Shown piece by piece: positions 27,929-36,110 of a stretch of 46,353 nucleotides of DNA (within the stretch, counting starts at the first letter, position 1; each line of letters opens with the position of its first letter). Location: contig JASMLX010000043.1 of the NCBI GenBank assembly GCA_030748495.1, positions 1-46,353 of the forward strand. Reading direction: 5' to 3'. The notes under the pieces are model-generated. The model searched no databases, had not been told where the DNA came from, and saw nothing but the letters and a program-made list of their open reading frames with translations. The position numbers and the translations under genes are program-made. The stretch is from Candidatus Poribacteria bacterium. Its GTDB lineage: Bacteria; Poribacteria; WGA-4E; UBA9662.

Positions 27929-28974
27929 CTATTTTCTCCTGTATTTAGTGATGGCATCCGAACTGCATCCGCACGTCGTAGGTGAATATTGTCTTCCATC
28001 GTATGAGGATATCGAGCCGGTTGGCCTGAGGCCTGATCGAGTTGTTGCAGATGGTCTTCCGATAGTCGCCAACCCAAACAGTTGAGGTTGCTTTCTAACT
28101 GCTGGGAGGAGGTGGCCCCGACGATAACCGAAGTTACTGTTGGTTGATCTAATACCCAGCGCAGTGCCACCGCAGCCATACTTTGGTCTAAATCCTCAGA
28201 CACCTGACGAAGCGTTCTCAAAATAGCACGAACACGATCATTGGCATATTGATCAGGTGATGGGGACATGTTAGCGAAGCGACTACCGGCCGGTGGGGGT
28301 TGGTCAGGATCGTATTTACCACTCAAGAGACCGGCGGCCATAGGTCCCCAGACAATGACACCTAGCTCCTTTTCGTGGCAAAGCGGTAGGATCTCCTCTT
28401 CGATATCTCTGACGATCAGATTGTACTGAGGTTGCAAACTTTCGTATCGGGCTAAATTTTTTGCTTCACTGATCCAGAGAGCGTCACAGAGTCTCCATGC
28501 GTATTCGTTGCTGACACCGATGTAACGAACTTTGCCTTGGCGCACCAAATCATCTAAAGCGTACAGGCGCTCTTCCGTCGTCGTTTCACGGTCTACGTGG
28601 TGAATCTGATATAGATCTATATAGTCGGTCTGCAGACGACGTAAGCTGTTCTCCACCTCTTTCATAATATGCCGGCGGGAGGTACCGGAGTCGTTAATGT
28701 CGGTTCCCATTGGGTTGAAAACCTTGGTTGCTAGCACCAGTTGGTCTCGATTGCCGGTTTCCTTGACCAGTTGACCGAGAATCTCCTCAGAGCGGCCGTC
28801 AGCGTAGCTATTGGCGGTATCGATAAAATTGACGCCGGCCTCGAGTGATAGTCGATAGATCTGCCTCGACTGATCCTGGTCGATCCCCCATTCGGTATTA
28901 CCAAAGGTCATCGTTCCCAAACAAAATCGTGATACTTTTAGGCCTGTCCGACCCAATCGCAGATATTTCATCAT
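27925..28974 (-). CDS. Aldo/keto reductase
   Basis: The 349-residue TIM-barrel oxidoreductase uses NADPH to reduce aldehydes and ketones of sugars and other small molecules. The catalytic tetrad is Asp52 and Tyr57 (FIDTANSYADG), Lys84 (LVLATKVF) and His125 or His126 (DLYQIHHVD). The end of the barrel has SVIVGATSSQQLESNL for cofactor phosphate binding. The opening MKYLRLGRTGLKVSRFCLGTM is typical of the AKR family with YajO/Tas-like members. A GTGAGA precedes ATG 28974. Its stop overlaps the sialidase start by four bases, so the two are translationally coupled. Function with sialic acid or its breakdown products is an inference from position only. Confidence 0.9.
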   Translation of the reverse strand: MMKYLRLGRTGLKVSRFCLGTMTFGNTEWGIDQDQSRQIYRLSLEAGVNFIDTANSYADGRSEEILGQLVKETGNRDQLVLATKVFNPMGTDINDSGTSRRHIMKEVENSLRRLQTDYIDLYQIHHVDRETTTEERLYALDDLVRQGKVRYIGVSNEYAWRLCDALWISEAKNLARYESLQPQYNLIVRDIEEEILPLCHEKELGVIVWGPMAAGLLSGKYDPDQPPPAGSRFANMSPSPDQYANDRVRAILRTLRQVSEDLDQSMAAVALRWVLDQPTVTSVIVGATSSQQLESNLNCLGWRLSEDHLQQLDQASGQPARYPHTMEDNIHLRRADAVRMPSLNTGENS

Positions 28975-29140
28975 TATTTTCTCACTTATATTTCTTGCTT
29001 ACACGCTTAATAATTTAGCCGGGTTAATTTGACCTACATTCCTTTAGTTTTTCAAAATACCGCACAGTTCCGATTTTTCAACTAATCCTAAGTTTATCAT
29101 AAAACAGATACTGTGTTTCGTCAAGTAATCCTTTGCGTTG

Positions 29141-29167
29141 TTGAAGTCAATTTGGTTCGGGTATAAT
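29141..29167 (+). promoter_or_regulatory. Extended -10 promoter ahead of the small membrane gene
   Basis: TTCGGGTATAAT ends at 29167 and gives a consensus TATAAT with a GG-rich extended region. TTGAAG at 29141-29146 could be the -35 with a 15-base spacer, shorter than ideal. Transcription would start near 29174, only about 13 bases before GTG 29187. The leader would hold just GGTAGAG as a ribosome site. Confidence 0.5.
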
Positions 29168-29186
29168 TGATTCAAAAAATGGTAGA

Positions 29187-29420
29187 GTGGCTGTGAAAAA
29201 TCTACAACAGGGGCTGATAACAGGTCTATTTGTCGGTAGCTTGGGAACAATTCCGTTTCTGTTCTGGCTCCTCGATATACGCGCTAAATTTCGATGTCCT
29301 CATTGTGATGAACCAATTTTAATTCAGAAACTGAAAGGAAACATAACACCGAAAATCGTGACAGATGAGACCGATGGTGGGGATGAGTTGGAACCTAAAA
29401 CTTCACCAGAAATTGCCTAA
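29187..29420 (+). CDS. Small membrane protein with a CPHC knuckle
   Basis: The 77-residue protein starts at GTG, with GGTAGAG partly overlapping the start region. Residues 8-29 (GLITGLFVGSLGTIPFLFWLLD) form one transmembrane helix. CPHCDEP follows at about residues 37-43. This is half of a zinc-ribbon and lacks the partner cysteine pair, so metal binding would need a dimer. The tail is acidic and polar. I do not recognise a family. Its promoter has a near-perfect -10. Downstream, the gene on the opposite strand ends 33 bases away. The coding call rests on the promoter, the helix and the cysteine motif, and not on homology. Confidence 0.5.
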   Translation: MAVKNLQQGLITGLFVGSLGTIPFLFWLLDIRAKFRCPHCDEPILIQKLKGNITPKIVTDETDGGDELEPKTSPEIA

Positions 29421-29452
29421 AGAAAGTTACCTGAAGAGGGCGTCTGAGATTG

Positions 29453-29992
29453 CTATTCGAGCATCCGAAATAGCAGATCAAAAACAGGGCGTTTGTCGGT
29501 TCGGTGGTGAAGCCGAAATCGGTGCTGAATCTTTTTTCCCGTACCGGTCTGAATATCGAACCTCATCTTAATCTCGGTACCGGGAATGATCTCGTCCAAG
29601 GCGAAGACTTCGTAGAAGTCTTGCCGCCCTTCTGGTGCAATCGTAACGGGTAGGCTGTTGCGGATCAAACTGGGAAAAATGTTGGCCTGCGGGGCGCTGT
29701 AGAGTTCAGGCGTTCGCCAGTGGCGCTGAATCCGGGCTTGACATCGATAGTTGGAAATAGTGGCTGGTATCTGGTCATTGTCGTTGTAGATTCGCAATGA
29801 AATCAGAAACAACAAGTGGCCGCTTCGAGTGATGAAGCAGTTAGTCTGCTCTTCCAGCAACCCGATGTGAATCTTCGATTTCTTCGATTTAGCTGTATTT
29901 GATGAGATTAGCAGGAAATCGTAGACCCATCGAGCGATAGAGACTAACAAAGCCAGCAGGCCAACGATGAGCGCAAGGGTTGCACGATCCAA
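29453..29992 (-). CDS. Single-helix membrane protein of unknown function
   Basis: The 179-residue protein has one N-terminal helix (LALIVGLLALLVSIARWVYDFLLI). A soluble, mostly beta-strand domain follows, with HLLFLISLRIYNDNDQIPATIS, SLIRNSLPVTIAPEGRQDFYEV and GTEIKMRFDIQTGTGKKIQH. The domain looks like an immunoglobulin-like or arrestin-like sandwich, but I cannot name a family. The open frame begins at TTG 29992, nine bases after the TGA of the DUF1854 gene, with TGAGAA as a weak ribosome site. The two genes are therefore probably cotranscribed and coupled. Its role may be linked to that partner. Confidence 0.65.
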   Translation of the reverse strand: MDRATLALIVGLLALLVSIARWVYDFLLISSNTAKSKKSKIHIGLLEEQTNCFITRSGHLLFLISLRIYNDNDQIPATISNYRCQARIQRHWRTPELYSAPQANIFPSLIRNSLPVTIAPEGRQDFYEVFALDEIIPGTEIKMRFDIQTGTGKKIQHRFRLHHRTDKRPVFDLLFRMLE

Positions 29993-30001
29993 TGCGGATT
30001 C

Positions 30002-30514
30002 TCAAACTTGCGTCTCAATTAACGCAATACTTTTGGGATCTAATTGAAGATAGTTTGGAATTTCATACCGATTACCGTCTATATCCTTAATCAGCAGACG
30101 CCCACCGTCAAACTGAGAAATTGCAGATCTAGAACTCAAATCGAACACGATTACTCCCCGGTCGGTTTCAACCTTCCATTGGGTGACCCCAAATCGCCGA
30201 TTGATGGCTTGGAGTCGAGAAATAACGGGCATGAAGTAGGCTTTTTCTAAAGCGTCTTCCAATACTCGTCGGCTCTCACCGCTCAGTTGTTCCATGTCCT
30301 CGATCAGACAGATCTCTTCTCGCTCCTTGTTATCCGTTTGAATGGCAATGTAATGAGTGACATCAGTCAGCGGAAACGAGCGCGCAGGCACAACGGGGGT
30401 ATGAACAGTACCATCAGGCAGGTGCAGTTCCAGATCACCAAACGAATTAAGCTTTAATTCAATTTGCTGAGGGTCAACAAACTTTAGTTCGTCTTCGATA
30501 TTAATTGTATCCAT
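30002..30514 (-). CDS. DUF1854 family protein
   Basis: I use ATG 30514, preceded by GGAGAGTGGCCTA, giving 170 residues. It resembles DUF1854. That family has a conserved early PVVPARSFPLTD, then EEICLIEDMEQLSGESRRVLEDAL, FMPVISRLQAINRRFGVTQWKVETDRG, RLLIKDIDGNRYEIPNY and a closing LDPKSIALIE. All are visible in the right order. In other bacteria DUF1854 proteins lie beside ABC exporters or cyanophycin genes, and their molecular function is unknown. Here no transporter ATPase is next to it. Instead a single-helix protein follows it, and an MFS exporter is divergent, 69 bases away. It is intact and likely cytoplasmic. Confidence 0.75.
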   Translation of the reverse strand: MDTINIEDELKFVDPQQIELKLNSFGDLELHLPDGTVHTPVVPARSFPLTDVTHYIAIQTDNKEREEICLIEDMEQLSGESRRVLEDALEKAYFMPVISRLQAINRRFGVTQWKVETDRGVIVFDLSSRSAISQFDGGRLLIKDIDGNRYEIPNYLQLDPKSIALIETQV

Positions 30515-30582
30515 TAGGCCACTCTCCAAGAGTTAGCAGTGGTAGTATTCGCCTTGTAAAAGGCCTGATCAACATAATATAT

Positions 30583-31839
30583 ATGCAAAAAACAGCTTTC
30601 GTGACTCTATTCGTAACCATGTTTCTCATCATGCTGGGATTTGGGATTATCATTCCACACTTGAACTACTTTGTGATGAAGATGGGGGCGACCCCTTCTC
30701 AACTCGGTTTACTGATTGCCTTGTACCCGGCCATGCAGTTCCTCTTTTCCCCTCTGTTTGGTCGATGGTCTGACAAAATCGGCAGACGACCGATCATGCT
30801 AGTCGGACTAGTTGGTAATACGATTGCCCTATTGTCTTTCGGATTGTCTCGCTCACTTCTTCATCTATTTTTAGCTCGTGCTTTTTGGGGAACCACTACC
30901 GCCTCGCTGATGCCAACAGTGACGGCCTATGTAGCAGATATCACCGACGACGAACACCGGGGACAGGGCATGGGATTGATCGGGGCTTCCGTTGGCTTGG
31001 GTTTTATCGCCGGCCCGGCCTTCGGCGCGATTTTCGGTGACCTACACCACTGGTCGTTTATTACCGCGGGCATAGTCTCCGGGTTAAATACGCTGTTTGT
31101 GCTCCTATTCTTATCAGAGCCAACCGATCGAAACAAGGCCAGCGCTGACCAATCGAACCTTTCGCCACTGACTATGTTTACACATCCGCTGGCACCCCTG
31201 TTTCTGGTGACCTTTATCTCCAGTTTTGCTTTCGCTGGTATTGAAACCATCTTTCCACTGTTCATCAAACATCGATGGGGCTACGGAACCAGAGAAATCG
31301 CGATCATATTTGTAGTTGCGGGTCTAATTTCGGTTCTCATCCAAGGGGGGGCTATCGGTAGACTGATCAATCGGTTCGGCGAGTTTTCACTAGTTTTGGT
31401 TGGTCTACTATCGACAGTCATAGGACTTACCATCTTACCTCAAGCTACCGGTTTTCTGACTGTTACTGTCTACTTCTGCTTGGCCAGCATTGGCAACATA
31501 ATTATCCGTCCTACCAATACTGCCTGGGTTTCAAAACGTGCTGAGACAGAGCAGGGGACTGTCATCGGACTGATGAATTCTCATTTGAGCTTAGGACGAG
31601 TTTTCGGTCCTATCACTTCGGGAATGCTATACGCCGGGCTAGAGAAGTCCAGTGTTGCTTCGGGATTTTTGAATAGATTTCTCCAAATGCCAGATCCGAT
31701 ACAAACAGATTCCGCACACTTAAATCTGCTACAGTTAACGATATCAGTTTTCGATTTACCTTATATTCCATTGGCCGCAGGCCTGCTTATCACGACGCTG
31801 TTATTGGTTCGACCGCTACTCAAAATCTGGGAATCTTAA
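30583..31839 (+). CDS. Major facilitator superfamily transporter (TetA/DHA1-like)
   Basis: From ATG 30583 the protein has 418 residues and twelve predicted helices. The helix 2-3 loop carries GRWSDKIGRRPIML, the MFS motif A. Helix 5 has GLIGASVGLGFIAGPAFGAIFG, the antiporter motif C typical of drug:H+ antiporters. The start MQKTAFVTLFVTMFLIMLGFGIIIPHL also matches TetA-like DHA1 exporters. The longer frame from 30505 would add 26 residues without sense. No ribosome site is visible, and the AT-rich ATAATATAT just ahead of ATG may mean a leaderless or very short leader. It is divergent from the DUF1854 gene and its 3' end overlaps the SDR gene by four bases. The exported compound is unknown. 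Confidence 0.88.
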   Translation: MQKTAFVTLFVTMFLIMLGFGIIIPHLNYFVMKMGATPSQLGLLIALYPAMQFLFSPLFGRWSDKIGRRPIMLVGLVGNTIALLSFGLSRSLLHLFLARAFWGTTTASLMPTVTAYVADITDDEHRGQGMGLIGASVGLGFIAGPAFGAIFGDLHHWSFITAGIVSGLNTLFVLLFLSEPTDRNKASADQSNLSPLTMFTHPLAPLFLVTFISSFAFAGIETIFPLFIKHRWGYGTREIAIIFVVAGLISVLIQGGAIGRLINRFGEFSLVLVGLLSTVIGLTILPQATGFLTVTVYFCLASIGNIIIRPTNTAWVSKRAETEQGTVIGLMNSHLSLGRVFGPITSGMLYAGLEKSSVASGFLNRFLQMPDPIQTDSAHLNLLQLTISVFDLPYIPLAAGLLITTLLLVRPLLKIWES

Positions 31840-32597
31840 CGACTCGGTATCCACTCGCCGCCATCTACCCTTAAATTGGCTCCCGTAATGTGGCCCGCCT
31901 CCGGGGAGCTCAAGAAAACGGCGGTTTTACCAATGTCAGCAATGTCTGCGGCCTTACCTAGTGGCAGATCCTGCCAGGCGGCCTGGAGATCTGATTCGGA
32001 CATGAACTTTCTTTCCCCAGGGGTATCGGTCCACCCCGGCTCAATCACATTGACGTTGATTCGATGTTCAGCTAGCTCACCGGCCACCGTATACGCCATA
32101 TTGTTGATAGCGGCTTTGGACATGTTGTAAGCTACGGCTCCCGCAAAGGGGCGGAAAGAGTGAACCGAACTGATAATCACGATTTTTCCGCCTTTACCCC
32201 GCTCAGCCAGATGCTGCGCCACCAGGTGGGTAACGTGGAACACTCCCCACATGCAAACACCAATTGTTTTTTCAACATCCTCGACGGCGGCTTCTAAAAA
32301 TCGCTGACGAATGCTCATAGCAGCATTGGCGACCAAAATATCGATTTTGCCGAAGGTCTCTATGGCTTGATTAACCATCGACTCGACGGAGGTACGATCC
32401 GAGACGTCAGCGCCAATCACGATCGCTGACCGCCCTAAATCTCTTATAACCTGTGCTGTCTCCTCCCCCTCTTCGGCGTGACTTCGATAATTGACGGCCA
32501 CATCAGCACCTGCACGGGCTAATTCTATTGCGCAACCTCGACCAATCCCACGGGATGATCCGGTTACCAGAGCGACTTTCCCTGACAAATCTACCAT
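31836..32597 (-). CDS. SDR family oxidoreductase
   Basis: I use ATG 32597, with AAGGAATAAA as ribosome site, giving about 253 residues. This is a classical short-chain dehydrogenase. Cofactor binding is by VTGSSRGIGRG with YRS after beta-2, suggesting NADP preference. Then come GADVSD and VANAAM. The catalytic residues are Ser in IISSVHSF plus Tyr and Lys in AYNMSKAA. The EPGWTDTPGERKF segment and the GANLRVDGGEW ending are typical of glucose/3-oxoacyl reductase-like SDRs. It follows valS on the same strand and has its own promoter overlapping the valS end. Substrate is unknown. Unlike the SDR relic at 8318, it is complete. Confidence 0.9.
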   Translation of the reverse strand: MVDLSGKVALVTGSSRGIGRGCAIELARAGADVAVNYRSHAEEGEETAQVIRDLGRSAIVIGADVSDRTSVESMVNQAIETFGKIDILVANAAMSIRQRFLEAAVEDVEKTIGVCMWGVFHVTHLVAQHLAERGKGGKIVIISSVHSFRPFAGAVAYNMSKAAINNMAYTVAGELAEHRINVNVIEPGWTDTPGERKFMSESDLQAAWQDLPLGKAADIADIGKTAVFLSSPEAGHITGANLRVDGGEWIPSR

Positions 32598-32646
32598 TTT
32601 ATTCCTTTCTACTAAAAGCAAAACCGGGCGGCTCGATATGCTCAAT

Positions 32647-32675
32647 ATAATATAGTGTATACACGACTAAGACAA
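32647..32675 (-). promoter_or_regulatory. Sigma70-like promoter with palindromic operator for the SDR gene
   Basis: On the minus strand TTGTCT (32675-32670) and TATTAT (32652-32647) are separated by exactly 17 bases. The spacer contains the perfect palindrome GTGTATACAC at 32655-32664, which resembles GntR (FadR-type) half-site pairs. The -35 element lies just upstream of the valS stop codon (32669-32667), which begins the spacer. The SDR start is 50 bases downstream of the -10. A repressor bound here would block RNA polymerase. The regulator itself is not in this window. Confidence 0.55.
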
Positions 32676-35315
32676 CATTTTCAAATTGGCTTCCAATTTT
32701 TGTTGTTCTGCTTCAAATCCGGCCAATTGTTGCCGTTTCTGTTCGACGACTTCAGCCGGGGCGCGATTGACAAAGTTTGGGTTGTCGAGTTGCCTGCGTG
32801 CGCTTTGTATCTGCTGATTTACCTTTTGCCACCTTTTTTGCAGTCTGTCCCGCTCTTTGTCCAGATCGATCACGCCTGCCAGCGGAATGTAAAGGGTCAA
32901 TTCACCGACCACCGCTACGGCTGAAGCCGGTGGCTTTTCCTGGTTGGCGGCAATAGAAATCTGTGAAAACCGGGTGAAGGCTGACAAGTATTGGGGCAGA
33001 TGTAGGTTCAGTTCTTCCCGCACCTCTGCATCAGGGGCTTGAATCAGGATCTCAACCTGACTGGAAGGTGGAACATTCATCTCTCCTCTAACACTGCGGA
33101 TTGCGTCGATAACGTCCATTACCTGACGCATCCGGGCTTCAACCGCTGGCAGGTGATAAGCCCGATTGGCGGTGGGATAAGGAGCAACGACAATACTCTC
33201 GCATGTGCGATCAATCGGCAACCGTTGCCATATCTCCTCGGTGATAAAGGGCATGATTGGATGTAGCAACCGGGTGATACCATCCAGGATTTCAACAGCA
33301 ACCGTTTGAGCCGTTCGCTTGGCAACCGGATCTTCCGTATAGTAGAGCCGTTGCTTGATCATCTCTACATACCAGTCACAGTATTCATGCCAAATGAACT
33401 CATAGATCACGTGGGCCGCATCGCTAAAACGGAATTGCTCCAGCGCGTTCAGGGTATCTTCGATTGTCTGGTTAAAGCGACTGCGAATCCAGTGATCCGC
33501 CAATTGCAGGTTCAGACCAGCCTCCGGTAAAATCGAACCCTCTTCCAAGTTCATCAGCAAAAAGCGAGAAGCATTCCAGATCTTGTTGGCAAACCGCTTT
33601 CCAGCCTCAATCTGATATTCAGGTAGAGGCATGTAGGGGCTGGGAATTGTACAGTAGACAATGGCAAAACGGAAGGCATCGGCCCCGTACCGTTCAATGG
33701 TTTCAACCGGGTCGATGGTGTTTCCTTTCGACTTGCTCATCTTTTGACCGTGTTCGTCCGCTACCAGGCCGTGCAGATAGACATACTTGAACGGTACCTG
33801 GTCCATGTACTCCAGGCCGAGCATGATCATTCGAGAGACCCAGAAGAAAAGAATATCCCAACCGGTGACTAAAACCGAGGTTGGGTAAAAAGTCTGCAAC
33901 AGATCTGTTTCTTCCGGCCAACCCATGGTAGAGAAGGGCCAGAGGCCGGAACTGAACCATGTATCCAGCACATCGGGGTCACGGTGGATATTGCCGGCCC
34001 CACAATTCGCACAGGTGGTTGGATCTTCTAACTCGCAGGTAAGTTGATCACAGTCGTCGCAGTACCAGATCGGAATTTGATGTCCCCACCAGCGCTGACG
34101 AGAGATAGCCCACGGCTGTATATTCTCCATCCATTGATAGAACCGCCGGGTTTCACGTTCCGGAATGAAGACAATGTCACCTTTTCTGGAAGCCTCTAGG
34201 GCACGGTCAGCTAACGGTTTGACGTTGATGTACCATTGCGGGGAGAGATAGGGCTCAACCACATTATCGCATCGGTCGTGATGCCCGACAGCATGTTGAT
34301 GCGGTACAATCTTGAGCAGAACGCCTCTCGATTCGAGATCGGCTACAATCTGCTTACGGGCAGTAAATCGATCCAATCCTTGGTAATCCGCCCCAGCATT
34401 TTCGTTCAAGCTGCCATCGTTATTCAAAATATTGACCTGTTCTAGGTCGTGCCGATGACTGATCTCGTAGTCGTTGGGGTCGTGGGCCGGTGTTACTTTC
34501 AAGGCACCGGTTCCCGTCTCCATATCCACGTAATCATCACCGATAATGGGCAATCCCCGTCCTAAGATCGGCAAAACCACCGTTTGGCCAATTAAGTCAC
34601 AGTACCGATGATCGGCTGGATTAACAGCCACCGCCGTGTCTCCCAGCATGGTTTCAGGCCGGGTGGTGGCAATCTCCAGAAATCGGTCGCTGTTTTTGAT
34701 CGGATAGCGTAGATGATAGAAATGACCATCGATTTCGCGGGCTTCAACCTCCAGATCTGAGACCGCAGTCTGGCAGTTCGGACACCAGTTGACCATGTAG
34801 TCGCCGCGAAAAATCAGTCCTTTTTTGAACAGTTGAACAAAAGCGGCACGAACGGCCTGAGACAAGCCTTCGTCCAGCGTGAACCGCTCTCGATCCCAGT
34901 CACAGGAGCAGGCAATCTGTTGAAGTTGGTCGATGATCCGTCCTCTCGACTGATTTTTCCAATCCCACATTCGATCGACGAACCTCTCCCGACCAACCTC
35001 CTGGCGACTGGTTCCCTCTTCCAGTAACTGTCGTTCCATGATCAATTCGGTGACAATCCCAGCGTGATCGGTACCTGGCATCCAGAGCGTATTATATCCT
35101 TGCATCCGCTTCCAGCGAATCAGTGTGTCCTGGAGCGTATTGTCGAGGGCGTGTCCGGTATGTAGACTGCCAGTGATATTGGGGGGAGGAATCACAATCG
35201 AAAATGGAGGTCGCTCCGAGCGGCGCTCAGCCAGAAAGTACTTTTGGTCTAACCAGGTTTGGTACCATCTTTTCTCGATCTCCTGTGGGGTGTAGGTTTT
35301 CGGAATCTCCGTCAT
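32667..35315 (-). CDS. valS: Valyl-tRNA synthetase
   Basis: The 882-residue class I synthetase charges tRNA-Val. The HIGH-type motif appears as PPNITGSLHTGHALDNTL, where HTGH replaces the common HMGH. The KMSKS loop is GQKMSKSKGNTIDP. The editing (CP1) domain carries TTRPETMLGDTAVAVNP and GTGALKVTPAHDPNDYEI, which hydrolyses Thr-tRNA-Val. CDDCDQLTCELEDPTTCANC is a zinc-binding knob. The anticodon domain follows, and residues after about 810 form the tRNA-binding coiled coil typical of ValRS. Length is normal. It is the only housekeeping gene of the window. The preceding 180 bases hold a small hairpin but no clear T-box, so regulation is undefined. Confidence 0.97.
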   Translation of the reverse strand: MTEIPKTYTPQEIEKRWYQTWLDQKYFLAERRSERPPFSIVIPPPNITGSLHTGHALDNTLQDTLIRWKRMQGYNTLWMPGTDHAGIVTELIMERQLLEEGTSRQEVGRERFVDRMWDWKNQSRGRIIDQLQQIACSCDWDRERFTLDEGLSQAVRAAFVQLFKKGLIFRGDYMVNWCPNCQTAVSDLEVEAREIDGHFYHLRYPIKNSDRFLEIATTRPETMLGDTAVAVNPADHRYCDLIGQTVVLPILGRGLPIIGDDYVDMETGTGALKVTPAHDPNDYEISHRHDLEQVNILNNDGSLNENAGADYQGLDRFTARKQIVADLESRGVLLKIVPHQHAVGHHDRCDNVVEPYLSPQWYINVKPLADRALEASRKGDIVFIPERETRRFYQWMENIQPWAISRQRWWGHQIPIWYCDDCDQLTCELEDPTTCANCGAGNIHRDPDVLDTWFSSGLWPFSTMGWPEETDLLQTFYPTSVLVTGWDILFFWVSRMIMLGLEYMDQVPFKYVYLHGLVADEHGQKMSKSKGNTIDPVETIERYGADAFRFAIVYCTIPSPYMPLPEYQIEAGKRFANKIWNASRFLLMNLEEGSILPEAGLNLQLADHWIRSRFNQTIEDTLNALEQFRFSDAAHVIYEFIWHEYCDWYVEMIKQRLYYTEDPVAKRTAQTVAVEILDGITRLLHPIMPFITEEIWQRLPIDRTCESIVVAPYPTANRAYHLPAVEARMRQVMDVIDAIRSVRGEMNVPPSSQVEILIQAPDAEVREELNLHLPQYLSAFTRFSQISIAANQEKPPASAVAVVGELTLYIPLAGVIDLDKERDRLQKRWQKVNQQIQSARRQLDNPNFVNRAPAEVVEQKRQQLAGFEAEQQKLEANLKMLS

Positions 35316-35399
35316 TTAACGATTACTCTCCGTTCATCTGTGATCTATTAATGTTGTTGTCACCAACAAGGGTAACAGTCACGCAGCTAACAAGGCCAT

Positions 35400-35425
35400 T
35401 TAGCTAACGAGATCGCTTGGTTAGC
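35400..35425 (-). promoter_or_regulatory. Small inverted repeat in the valS leader
   Basis: GCTAAC at 35403-35408 pairs with GTTAGC at 35420-35425, and a further AGCTAAC copy lies about 20 bases upstream on the plus strand. It sits about 85 bases before the valS start. TTAGCTAAC also forms a full palindrome at 42138. The stem is short, so a role in regulation is only possible. I checked for a T-box and did not find its conserved sequence. Confidence 0.3.
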
Positions 35426-35495
35426 GAGTTAAGCGAATATCTATTTTGTCCGTACCCTTTGGTCTCCCTTTTAATACGAGTGGGAATCGAACTTG

Positions 35496-36107
35496 TTAGG
35501 TCGCCAGATACCCTTTATCGACGGCTTGATCAATGATCGATTCGGCCTGATGCCAGAGGGTGACCGATCCATCTTCAATCGGACGGCAACGTACCATCAC
35601 CTGCGCTTTGGAGACCCGGTTATGTCGCCAGGCGATTCCACCAGCGGCCATATTTTGCGTCAGCGGTAGAAACCGGTCTACGGCGTTGGCAAACCGCGAT
35701 TCAGGTGTTACTCTAGCCTCGAACTCCTGCCACAGTTGATAGTAGGTCTGGCTCTGATCTTCCGGCAACAGCCCGAAGATCCGGTCTGCCGCCTTTTCTT
35801 CCCGCTCCGCCTTGTCCTGGTTGGCCGCTAGATCGTGGCAGTAGGTGTCACCGGCGTCGATTTCGACCAGGTCATGGATCAGTAACATCTGGATAGTTTT
35901 AAAGATGTTGATAGGTTGGTTGGCGTGTTCAGCCAACGTCATCACCATCAAGGCCAAATGCCAACTATGTTCGGCCGTATTCTCCAAACGATCGCCGTCA
36001 CAAATATAGTTACGTCGGACAACCCCTTTTAGCTGGTCAGCCTCCTGTACAAAAACCGATTGCAGTTGGAAACGTGAGAGAGGCTCGCCACCAAGAACTG
36101 CACTCAT
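35496..36107 (-). CDS. HD domain phosphohydrolase (HDDC2/YfbR-like)
   Basis: The 203-residue protein carries the HD metal site in ENTAEHSWHLALM (His at about residue 47) and LLIHDLVEIDAGDTY (His-Asp at about 78-79), with a final Asp in ANAVDRFLP. This is the layout of the HDDC2/YfbR group. Members are 5'-deoxynucleotidases that remove phosphate from dNMPs. That function is probable but not certain here. The gene starts four bases after the stop of the dioxygenase gene and is third in a run of three close genes (36870, 36111, 35496). It lacks a signal peptide and is intact. Confidence 0.85.
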   Translation of the reverse strand: MSAVLGGEPLSRFQLQSVFVQEADQLKGVVRRNYICDGDRLENTAEHSWHLALMVMTLAEHANQPINIFKTIQMLLIHDLVEIDAGDTYCHDLAANQDKAEREEKAADRIFGLLPEDQSQTYYQLWQEFEARVTPESRFANAVDRFLPLTQNMAAGGIAWRHNRVSKAQVMVRCRPIEDGSVTLWHQAESIIDQAVDKGYLAT

Positions 36108-36110
36108 CGG

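Noticed and set aside
35316..35495. Possible T-box riboswitch ahead of valS
   Set aside because: A T-box is common before synthetase genes, but I did not find its conserved antiterminator sequence or a plausible terminator with a T-run.
35478..35500. tRNA T-arm-like GTTCGATTCCCAC on the minus strand
   Set aside because: The flanking bases do not pair to form a T stem, and no acceptor, D or anticodon arm is present.
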